Of a stretch of DNA of 32,963 nt, positions 1 to 4,101 are shown in pieces (position 1 is the stretch's first letter; each line of letters starts with the position of its first letter). Source of the DNA: Candidatus Pelethosoma merdigallinarum (GTDB lineage Bacteria; Bacillota_I; Bacilli_A; RF39; UBA660). Location of the stretch: positions 1 through 32,963 of the forward strand of contig DVKJ01000011.1 in assembly GCA_018716065.1 (NCBI GenBank), read 5' to 3'. The notes under the pieces are model-generated. The model worked only from the letters and a program-made list of their open reading frames with translations. It searched no databases and was not told the origin of the DNA. Both the position numbers and the translations under genes were made by a program.

Positions 1-2
1 AC

Positions 3-80
3 AACAATTTCCCTATGCAACCGCTTAAATGGAAATCTCCAATTAAAATGCTTCGTGATTATTTTAACAAGTTAAAATAA
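3..80 (+). CDS. C-terminal fragment of a flanking host or IS gene (possible transposase tail)
   Basis: An open frame enters from the left edge and stops at TAA 78-80. It reads 25 residues, including LKWKSPIKMLRDYF. The pattern 'W-K-[ST]-P-hydrophobic' followed by a short basic tail is common at the end of DDE transposases of the IS3/IS30 type, but 25 residues are too few for a firm assignment. The fragment is upstream of the tRNA and so belongs to the bacterial chromosome, not the phage. Confidence 0.25.
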   Translation, partial: NNFPMQPLKWKSPIKMLRDYFNKLK

Positions 81-89
81 TCTATAGTT

Positions 90-126
90 GGTTTGTCGTG
101 ACTCTGTCACTTATGTTTGACAAACC
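90..126. repeat. nested perfect hairpin after the flanking gene
   Basis: GGTTTGTC at 90-97 pairs perfectly with GACAAACC at 119-126, and a second hairpin GTGAC/GTCAC (98-102 with 106-110) lies inside it. There is no U-run, so it is not a classical terminator on either strand. It could be the terminal structure of an insertion sequence, given the possible transposase tail just before it. Confidence 0.5.
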
Positions 127-202
127 TACATTTGCACCTCCAAAGAAAAAAAGGCTTTTCTTTTGTTCTAATATGTGTTATACTTAACAAGTAATTTGAT
201 TT

Positions 203-278
203 GTCTCCTTAGCTCAGTTGGTAGAGCAACTGACTCTTAATCAGTGGGTCTAGAGTTCGAATCTCTAAGGGGACACCA
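203..278 (+). tRNA. tRNA-Lys(CTT), host gene at the integration site
   Basis: A complete 76-nt cloverleaf is visible. The 7-bp acceptor is 203-209 with 268-274, the discriminator is A275 and CCA is encoded at 276-278. The anticodon stem ACTGA/TCAGT encloses loop CTCTTAA, giving anticodon CUU, which reads AAG lysine codons. A weak -10 (TATACT, 179-184) lies 19 bases upstream and an intrinsic terminator follows at 293. The integrase gene begins its 3' end only 130 bp away, the usual arrangement when a phage integrates into the 3' end of a tRNA gene and rebuilds it. Confidence 0.96.
250..278. other. inferred attL core region (3' half of tRNA-Lys)
   Basis: Tyrosine-integrase phages typically recombine within the T-arm/3' end of a tRNA, leaving a duplicated core at both prophage ends. 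The tRNA-integrase adjacency implies attL here. The exact core cannot be delimited, because no second copy of this segment is present in the window; attR must lie beyond the right edge. Confidence 0.45.
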
Positions 279-292
279 TTAAGTATGTAAAA

Positions 293-315
293 TCCCGTAT
301 TTACGGGCTTTTTTA
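293..315 (+). terminator. Rho-independent terminator of tRNA-Lys
   Basis: CCCGT (294-298), loop ATTT and ACGGG (303-307) form a GC-rich hairpin followed by CTTTTTTA. It lies 15 bases after the tRNA CCA end, where the precursor transcript is expected to stop. Confidence 0.85.
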
Positions 316-323
316 TTGTCTAA

Positions 324-350
324 ATTTTCCATATTTTCCATATTTTCCAT
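324..350. repeat. three tandem copies of ATTTTCCAT
   Basis: Exact 9-bp direct repeats at 324-332, 333-341 and 342-350, with a decayed fourth unit after them, between the tRNA and the integrase 3' end. Direct repeats in this position are typical of arm-type integrase or excisionase binding sites. That role is inferred. Confidence 0.6.
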
Positions 351-373
351 ATTTTTTATATATGTCAGAGTAA

Positions 374-410
374 AACGAGAGTAAAAATTACTCTCATTTT
401 TACTCTCGTT
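374..410. repeat. 15-bp perfect inverted repeat at the end of the integrase gene
   Basis: The arm at 374-388 (AACGAGAGTAAAAAT) is perfectly complementary to 396-410 across a 7-base loop, overlapping the integrase stop codon. On the minus strand the stem is followed by TTTTAC, so it can act as the integrase terminator. A further GAGTAAAA copy at 368 and an inverted one inside the loop give four related GAGTAA-type motifs, also compatible with integrase arm sites. Confidence 0.7.
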
Positions 411-1713
411 AAAAGTAGTTATCGGTTATATTAATAGCCTTATTTTTTATTACTTGAGATAAATGTCCATATTTATTAACAGTAGTGCTATAAACTTTAT
501 GTCTTACAAATTTTTGAATATGATATAACTCAATTCCTTCAGTCATCATTGTTGTTACAAAAGTATGTCTAAGGTCGTACATTCTTATTTTTTTAACATT
601 TGCTAATTGGCAATATTTATGAAACTTTCTTCGTAAAATAGTATCTGAATAGGGTTTGTTATAACTATAGTTCCAAAATATTATTGGATTAAGATCTAAT
701 TTTAATTCAGTAGATAAGAAATCTTTATATTCCTTTATTTCTTCACAATGCTTTTTTGATATGTCAATGTATTCAGTGGACCATTCATTTTTTGTGGATT
801 TTAAGTAAGATGCTGGAATTAATATTTTTTGTCTTTCTTTAATAATGTAATCTTTGCTAAATTTATTTTTAGAAATCAATTCATCAAAGGTTATTCCAAA
901 TTTATTAGCAATGGAGTACAAAGTATCTCCTTTATTTACTATATAATCATGGTCTTTGAATTTACTAGGATCATATTCAATAGAATGATTAATCAGAAGT
1001 TTATTATTTTCAAAATCTATACTGTTCCAAGTTAATGCTCTAATTTCACCAGGGCGAGTACCTAAAGCAAAACCAAATAAAACAAACGTTTTGATTAAAT
1101 AAGCATCTTTTTTAATATTTATGTTTTCAGACATTACAAGTTCATCAATTTTTTTGAAGAATCTTTTTACTTCATCTTGGGTCCAATATTGCATTTCTTT
1201 ATTTTCAATTTTGTATTTAGCAATGTCTACAAATGGATTATTAGCTATAAGATGATTATCTTTCATCCAATTATAAAAAGTTCTTAGTTGTTTCATAATG
1301 TGATTTTTCTGTTTATTTGTAGTATTTAATTCATCGATAAATTTACTCCAAAAATCAATATCGCAATGATGGATATTTCTTTTAATTTTGCCTCTTATAT
1401 GACAATTATAATCTTTTTCTTTTCTTTTAATTGTATTGTATCCTAATTTTTTTACATATTTACATGCATAAATATATTTATCCCATAATTCATCAAGATC
1501 TGATTTATTTTCTTTTTCAATCTTTTTCTTTGCTTTTATTGTCGGATTATCTCTTATTTTGAGGGCTTTATTAATATCATAAATTTTATTCCCATCTTCA
1601 TCCTTGCTAATACTCGTTTTATATGGTTTGCTTATATCAATAATGTAATTTTTGTTTATCTTATGTCTTTTAATAGATTGATATCTAGTTTTTTCATATA
1701 TATTTTTATTCAT
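409..1713 (-). CDS. int: tyrosine recombinase (phage integrase) with an inserted LysM domain
   Basis: Catalyses site-specific integration at the tRNA-Lys attachment site. Residues about 70-165 form the SAM-like core-binding domain. The catalytic domain follows, with R220 (in GTRPGE), K308, Y379/R382 (YDLRHTF; Tyr at the usual His site), H405 and nucleophile Y415 (KYGHL). The order and spacing are those of an active integrase. The oddity is residues 257-300 (bases 814-945), which read as a full LysM domain: YIVNKGDTLYSIANKFGIT, then ELISKN and QKILIP. It sits exactly in the beta-hairpin that precedes the catalytic lysine and keeps frame, so it is a domain insertion, not a fusion at an end. The start ATG has AAGGATGTG just upstream. 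A possible minus-strand -10 (TATAAT) is at 1786-1781. At 434 aa it is longer than usual (about 370-390), which the insert explains. Confidence 0.95.
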   Translation of the reverse strand: MNKNIYEKTRYQSIKRHKINKNYIIDISKPYKTSISKDEDGNKIYDINKALKIRDNPTIKAKKKIEKENKSDLDELWDKYIYACKYVKKLGYNTIKRKEKDYNCHIRGKIKRNIHHCDIDFWSKFIDELNTTNKQKNHIMKQLRTFYNWMKDNHLIANNPFVDIAKYKIENKEMQYWTQDEVKRFFKKIDELVMSENINIKKDAYLIKTFVLFGFALGTRPGEIRALTWNSIDFENNKLLINHSIEYDPSKFKDHDYIVNKGDTLYSIANKFGITFDELISKNKFSKDYIIKERQKILIPASYLKSTKNEWSTEYIDISKKHCEEIKEYKDFLSTELKLDLNPIIFWNYSYNKPYSDTILRRKFHKYCQLANVKKIRMYDLRHTFVTTMMTEGIELYHIQKFVRHKVYSTTVNKYGHLSQVIKNKAINITDNYF

Positions 1714-1730
1714 TAATTATCACATCCTTA

Positions 1731-1759
1731 TTTGAATTTTCCTTAAAATGTGATATAAT
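1731..1759 (+). promoter_or_regulatory. promoter of the predicted small RNA
   Basis: TTTGAA (1731-1736), a 17-bp spacer and a perfect TATAAT (1754-1759) preceded by TG at 1751-1752, an extended -10. It fires rightwards, away from the integrase and towards the 3' end of the oppositely oriented lipoprotein gene, so it has no protein gene to serve. Predicted start is G1766. Confidence 0.65.
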
Positions 1760-1804
1760 GATATAGAAAAATCCTATAGCATTATATCGATAGATATTTT
1801 GTTA

Positions 1805-1826
1805 AAAGTCGTAGCAGACTATTTTA
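1805..1826. repeat. left copy of a 22-bp inverted repeat (21/22), partner 3069-3090
   Basis: The 22 bases are the reverse complement of 3069-3090 except for one position (A1821 against C3074). The two copies flank the lipoprotein, the repressor and the Cro-like gene. I interpret them as sRNA and target rather than recombination sites. Confidence 0.85.
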
Positions 1827-1838
1827 GTGATTTTTCGG

Positions 1839-1867
1839 CCTCGTGTTAGCGCACGAGGTATTTTTTT
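1839..1867 (+). terminator. terminator of the predicted sRNA
   Basis: CCTCGTG (1839-1845) pairs with CACGAGG (1852-1858) around TTAGCG, followed by TATTTTTTT. It is directional: the U-run exists only for rightward transcription, and on the opposite strand the stem is followed by CCGAAAA. It therefore does not serve the leftward lipoprotein gene, whose stop codon it overlaps. Confidence 0.85.
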
Positions 1868-2390
1868 ATTGTGTAATATCAGATTGGTTAATAATAAATT
1901 TTATTTGATCATCAACTAGACTATCTAAGTAATAAAAATTATATGAATCTGATTCTTTTACATCAAATGCAATTTGACCTTTTAATGTATCCCCAGCCAT
2001 AAGAGTTCCATCTAATTGGCTAGTTATAGATTCAGTCAGTAATGCATAAGAGCCTCTTTCTCCGTTAGAATCTCTTAAATCAAAACTCATCATTGAAGAA
2101 ATAGTTAATTCATCAGTACCAGTATTTTCTATTGTCAAATCAATCAATAAAAAGTAATCATTATCTGGTTCAGTATAACTTTGGCATTCACCTTCCCATT
2201 CCCAGGAACATTCATTGTCAATTCTAGTAACTGAATTAATTGTAACTTTTGTATCGTTTACAGTAGCGGTTTCAGATATTGAAAATTCTGTTTTTGCATT
2301 TCCATCTTCATCTGTTGATACTGTATCAGTACAGCCAGTTAGTCCAAGCATAATCACAAAAATAATAACTATGCCAGTAATTTTTTTCAT
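1866..2390 (-). CDS. secreted lipoprotein, DUF4352-like; candidate superinfection-exclusion factor
   Basis: 174 residues. Residues 1-20 are a lipoprotein signal peptide (KK, hydrophobic IVIIFVIMLGL, lipobox LTGC with Cys20). The mature part looks like the immunoglobulin-like DUF4352 fold: a strand 'ATVNDTKVTINSV', then 'DYFLLIDLTIENTGTDELTI' and 'GDTLKGQIAFDV'. An internal Cys pair (CSWEWEGEC) may form a disulphide. The start ATG has AAGGAGGTG upstream. It sits directly after the repressor gene in the same direction with only a weak hairpin between, so it should be made in the lysogen. Position and type match prophage lipoproteins such as Ltp of phage TP-J34, which block DNA entry by related phages. 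The function here is inferred from position, not from sequence similarity to Ltp. Confidence 0.8.
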   Translation of the reverse strand: MKKITGIVIIFVIMLGLTGCTDTVSTDEDGNAKTEFSISETATVNDTKVTINSVTRIDNECSWEWEGECQSYTEPDNDYFLLIDLTIENTGTDELTISSMMSFDLRDSNGERGSYALLTESITSQLDGTLMAGDTLKGQIAFDVKESDSYNFYYLDSLVDDQIKFIINQSDITQ

Positions 2391-2420
2391 ACTATTTACA
2401 CCTCCTTTACAAACTCTTTA

Positions 2421-2440
2421 TTAAAACGCCAAATGGCGAT
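2421..2440 (-). terminator. weak hairpin between repressor and lipoprotein genes
   Basis: CGCC (2427-2430) and GGCG (2435-2438) around AAAT. In the leftward direction it is followed by TTTTAAT. The short stem and short U-run suggest partial read-through, so the repressor transcript would also supply the lipoprotein. Confidence 0.4.
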
Positions 2441-2686
2441 TTAACCACTTTTATTTTTCGCAAATTCCTCTCTCAAGTCCTTTAATAAGAAATCATCAAT
2501 TGATATATTAAAAAAATTTGCTAAACGAGCCAAATCAATACTATTAGGCTCTCTAGTTCCGCTCTCCCAATTGCTTATTGCAGTGTTTTTTTTATTACAT
2601 ATTTTTGCTAAATCAGATTGTGTTTTTTTATAATATGTTCTTAAAAATTTTATGTTTGAGGATAGAAAAATCTTTGGTGTTTCCAA
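2441..2686 (-). CDS. CI-like XRE-family repressor (short, HTH only)
   Basis: 81 residues, almost entirely one HTH_3/XRE domain (about residues 10-65). Helices 2-3 read TQSDLAKICNKKNTAISNWE, followed by the typical 'G-T-R-E-P' and 'LARLANFFNISIDDFL'. The start is TTG at 2686, supported by AGGAGGAATAAG at proper spacing; no ATG fits. There is no C-terminal peptidase or metalloprotease-target domain, so classical RecA self-cleavage is not expected and inactivation must use another route. It is divergent from the Cro-like gene across a region holding two CACAAAA-type operators, the standard lysogeny-switch layout. Confidence 0.88.
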   Translation of the reverse strand: METPKIFLSSNIKFLRTYYKKTQSDLAKICNKKNTAISNWESGTREPNSIDLARLANFFNISIDDFLLKDLREEFAKNKSG

Positions 2687-2711
2687 TACTTATTCCTCCT
2701 TCCTATTTATT

Positions 2712-2740
2712 AGTATAACACTGCAATTTTGTTTTATCAA
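2712..2740 (-). promoter_or_regulatory. leftward repressor promoter (PRM-like)
   Basis: Read on the minus strand: TTGATA (2740-2735), a 17-bp spacer and TATACT (2717-2712). It points at the TTG start of the repressor. Operator 2751-2761 ends ten bases upstream of its -35, a position from which a bound repressor could touch polymerase. Confidence 0.75.
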
Positions 2741-2750
2741 TTAAAAATTA

Positions 2751-2761
2751 CACAAAATGTG
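2751..2761. promoter_or_regulatory. operator copy 1 (CACAAAATGTG)
   Basis: An 11-bp interrupted palindrome, CACA-AAA-TGTG, between the two divergent promoters. It is the most symmetrical of three copies of the motif. Confidence 0.7.
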
Positions 2762-2770
2762 AAAAAAATA

Positions 2771-2799
2771 TTGACATTCACAAAACGTGGATATATAAT
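2771..2799 (+). promoter_or_regulatory. rightward early promoter (PR-like)
   Basis: Perfect TTGACA (2771-2776), a 17-bp spacer and perfect TATAAT (2794-2799). Operator copy 2 fills the spacer, so repressor binding and polymerase binding should exclude each other. Expected start is near 2806, a short leader before the Cro-like ATG. Confidence 0.9.
2779..2789. promoter_or_regulatory. operator copy 2 (CACAAAACGTG) inside PR
   Basis: The same motif with one change, 28 bp centre-to-centre from copy 1, lying between the -35 and -10 boxes of the early promoter. Confidence 0.7.
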
Positions 2800-2822
2800 G
2801 GGTATAGGTTAGGAGGAAAAAA

Positions 2823-3062
2823 ATGAATTATCTAATTGATGGAAAAGAGATTGCAAATAATATTAGAGCCGAAAGAAATAGATATGGTAAGACTCAAGAA
2901 GAAATTGCTAATCAGTCTGGTATTTCACTAAAAACATATATAGAGTATGAAAAAGATGCCTCAAAAGTTAAGGCAATAGTATTATATAATATAGCAATGG
3001 CTATTGGATGTACTATTGAAAGTTTTTATTTGCAAAAACCATCCACAAAACGTGAAGTTTAA
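2823..3062 (+). CDS. Cro-like XRE-family DNA-binding protein
   Basis: 79 residues with one HTH_3 domain at about 8-62; helices TQEEIANQSGISLKTYIEYE are visible. It is the first gene of the rightward early transcript, with TAGGAGG well placed before ATG. Being divergent from the repressor and under an operator-blocked promoter, it is the expected Cro/antirepressor-type partner. Near its 3' end (3044-3054) the coding sequence carries an exact copy of the operator CACAAAACGTG. Confidence 0.88.
   Translation: MNYLIDGKEIANNIRAERNRYGKTQEEIANQSGISLKTYIEYEKDASKVKAIVLYNIAMAIGCTIESFYLQKPSTKREV
3044..3054. promoter_or_regulatory. operator copy 3, inside the Cro-like gene
   Basis: Identical to operator copy 2 but 265 bp downstream, in coding sequence (Ser-Thr-Lys-Arg region). 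It could be a roadblock or looping site. It sits 14 bp before the sRNA target. Confidence 0.5.
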
Positions 3063-3068
3063 TTTTAT

Positions 3069-3090
3069 TAAAACAGTCTGCTACGACTTT
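3069..3090. repeat. right copy of the 22-bp inverted repeat; predicted sRNA target
   Basis: In the rightward early mRNA this segment is complementary to the predicted sRNA 1766-1867. AGTCTGCTACGACTTT (3075-3090) is the 16-nt perfect core. It abuts the AAAGAAAGGA ribosome binding site (3091-3100) of the next gene. Confidence 0.8.
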
Positions 3091-3104
3091 AAAGAAAGGA
3101 TTTG

Positions 3105-3302
3105 ATGAAAATGATTAAAAAAAGAAGACTAAAAAGATGGGTTAGAGTTGCAATTAAAGTAATAATTACTTTGATTATATTAGGCATTCTAACTATTTTT
3201 ATTGGAAAAATTATAAGCAATTACAATGATTTGGCTACTCAATGCGATCAAGATAAAGGATATACTTGCTCACATTATGAAATAAGCCAATTTCGGAGGT
3301 AA
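3105..3302 (+). CDS. small single-pass membrane protein
   Basis: 65 residues: a strongly basic N-terminus (KKRRLKRWVR), one transmembrane helix (about 16-38, VAIKVIITLIILGILTIFIG) and a polar tail containing CDQDKGYTCSHYE, whose cysteine pair could form a disulphide outside the cell. Translation probably starts at ATG 3105; ATG 3111 has better spacing from AAAGGA and is an alternative. TTG 3102 is unlikely. The family is familiar as a hypothetical protein in Bacillota prophages; I know no function. Its leader is the predicted target of the sRNA at 1766. Confidence 0.75.
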   Translation: MKMIKKRRLKRWVRVAIKVIITLIILGILTIFIGKIISNYNDLATQCDQDKGYTCSHYEISQFRR

Positions 3303-3304
3303 TT

Positions 3305-3529
3305 ATGACTGAGAAAGAATATTATTCAGTTAATGATATTGCAATAGCTTTAGGAGTTTGTAAAGCGACTGCATATAAAGAAGTCGCCAATATGAATCAA
3401 GAGTTAAAAAAAGAATATCCAAATATCAGGATATTTGAACATAGAATCCCAATTTGGTATTGGAATTTAAAAACTAAGAAAATCGAAAAATATACAAATG
3501 ATGAAACGGAGGGAGAATATGTAAAATAA
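3305..3529 (+). CDS. small HTH protein, possibly excisionase-type
   Basis: 74 residues. The N-terminal half reads EYYSVNDIAIALGVCKATAY, the winged-helix/MerR-like 'excisionase family' pattern. It is followed by a segment with RIFEHRIPIWYW that resembles the wing of small phage DNA-binding proteins. GGAGG precedes the ATG. Position shortly after cro on the early transcript suits a directionality factor or an early regulator; these two options cannot be separated here. Confidence 0.65.
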   Translation: MTEKEYYSVNDIAIALGVCKATAYKEVANMNQELKKEYPNIRIFEHRIPIWYWNLKTKKIEKYTNDETEGEYVK

Positions 3530-3560
3530 AAAAAAGACAGAAAATTAGTATTTTTCTGTC
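3528..3560 (-). terminator. strong leftward terminator of the zinc-ribbon gene
   Basis: GACAGAAAA (3536-3544) pairs with TTTTCTGTC (3552-3560). Read leftwards the stem is followed by eight U residues. It overlaps the stop codon of the minus-strand gene. There is no U-run in the rightward direction, so early transcripts should pass. Confidence 0.85.
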
Positions 3561-3772
3561 AATAGTTCAAAGTAATATGTTTTTTCGCCACATTCTGGAC
3601 AATATTTAAAATTATTGAAGTTTTTGTTCATGTATTCATCTTCGAATTGGTCGTTTTCAGGGTTAAAGCGACATTCGGGATTTGTACAATAATTTTGTAA
3701 TATGAAAGTACAGTTTGGGCACGATTTGGGATTTTCCCATTCAATGACAAAATTACAATTTGGACATTTCAT
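3545..3772 (-). CDS. double zinc-ribbon protein, autonomous minus-strand cargo gene
   Basis: 75 residues from ATG 3772, which has GGAGGTG nine bases upstream; the frame is open for 19 more codons but lacks a better start. Cysteine pairs CPNC (3-6), CPNC (18-21), CTNPEC (28-33) and CPEC (57-60) form at least two zinc-ribbon knuckles. It lies opposite to all surrounding early genes and has its own promoter (3801-3829) and its own terminator, the layout of a 'moron' expressed from the silent prophage. Target unknown. Confidence 0.8.
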   Translation of the reverse strand: MKCPNCNFVIEWENPKSCPNCTFILQNYCTNPECRFNPENDQFEDEYMNKNFNNFKYCPECGEKTYYFELLTEKY

Positions 3773-3800
3773 TATTTTATTCACCTCCAGTTCTGTGTTT

Positions 3801-3829
3801 ATTATAGAGTTTAAAGGTGATAAAAACAA
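3801..3829 (-). promoter_or_regulatory. leftward promoter of the zinc-ribbon gene
   Basis: Minus strand TTGTTT (3829-3824), a 17-bp spacer and TATAAT (3806-3801), about 30 bp before the start codon. Confidence 0.7.
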
Positions 3830-3849
3830 TAATATTTAAAAAAAACTAT

Positions 3850-3961
3850 TTGGTGGAAATGGTGATGTAGATATATAGGTGAATAGTATTTTTTCTTATA
3901 AAAAACAATCACCTCCTTTCAAATATCCATGTTCATATATCTGCATCATCATTTCCACCAA
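3850..3961 (+). repeat. large hairpin A (27-bp stem) before the replication genes
   Basis: Arms 3850-3876 and 3935-3961 pair over 27 positions with only two imperfections, G3862-T3949 and T3868-G3943, both G-U wobbles in rightward RNA. The 58-nt loop contains further nested pairing: AGGTGA (3877-3882) with TCACCT (3909-3914), and a T6/A6 stem inside. There is no rightward coding frame. The 3773-4101 gap is therefore filled by this and the next hairpin. Confidence 0.85.
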
Positions 3962-3967
3962 GAATAT

Positions 3968-4070
3968 TGTTCCCAGTAGTTTAGAGTCTTAGATTATTTG
4001 TCACACAACCTTTTATTCTTTATTTTATTTAGATATTGTTAACATCTAAGACTCTAAATTGCTGGGAACA
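3968..4070 (+). repeat. large hairpin B (27-bp stem) before the replication genes
   Basis: Arms 3968-3994 and 4044-4070 pair over 27 positions with two wobbles (T3977-G4061, G3979-T4059), again both valid only for rightward RNA. The loop holds a second TTAGAT (4029-4034) that can compete for the 3' arm ATCTAA (4044-4049), so two alternative folds exist. It ends 31 bases before the replisome organiser start. Confidence 0.85.
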
Positions 4071-4101
4071 CAGGGGGAAGACAAAATTTATAGGAGGAAA
4101 A

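Larger units (their letters stand above)
1766..1867 (+). ncRNA. predicted ~100-nt small antisense RNA in the lysogeny region
   Basis: Bounded by a near-consensus promoter on the left and a strong intrinsic terminator on the right, with no credible reading frame inside. Bases 1805-1820 (AAAGTCGTAGCAGACT) are perfectly complementary to 3075-3090. The complementarity extends to 1805-1826 against 3069-3090 with one mismatch. The target lies in the rightward early mRNA between the Cro-like gene and the next start codon, ending one base before the ribosome binding site of that gene. Inferred role: an antisense regulator of early expression, comparable in logic to C4-type antisense RNAs of P1/P22/P4. 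A leftward read-through transcript from the lipoprotein gene would be antisense to it. Confidence 0.6.

Noticed and set aside
829-1035. Rightward open frame opposite the integrase
   Set aside because: Fully inside the integrase on the other strand, no ribosome binding site, shadow frame.
4036-4101. Upstream start of the replisome organiser
   Set aside because: It begins inside hairpin B; ATG 4102 has TAGGAGG and matches the family start.
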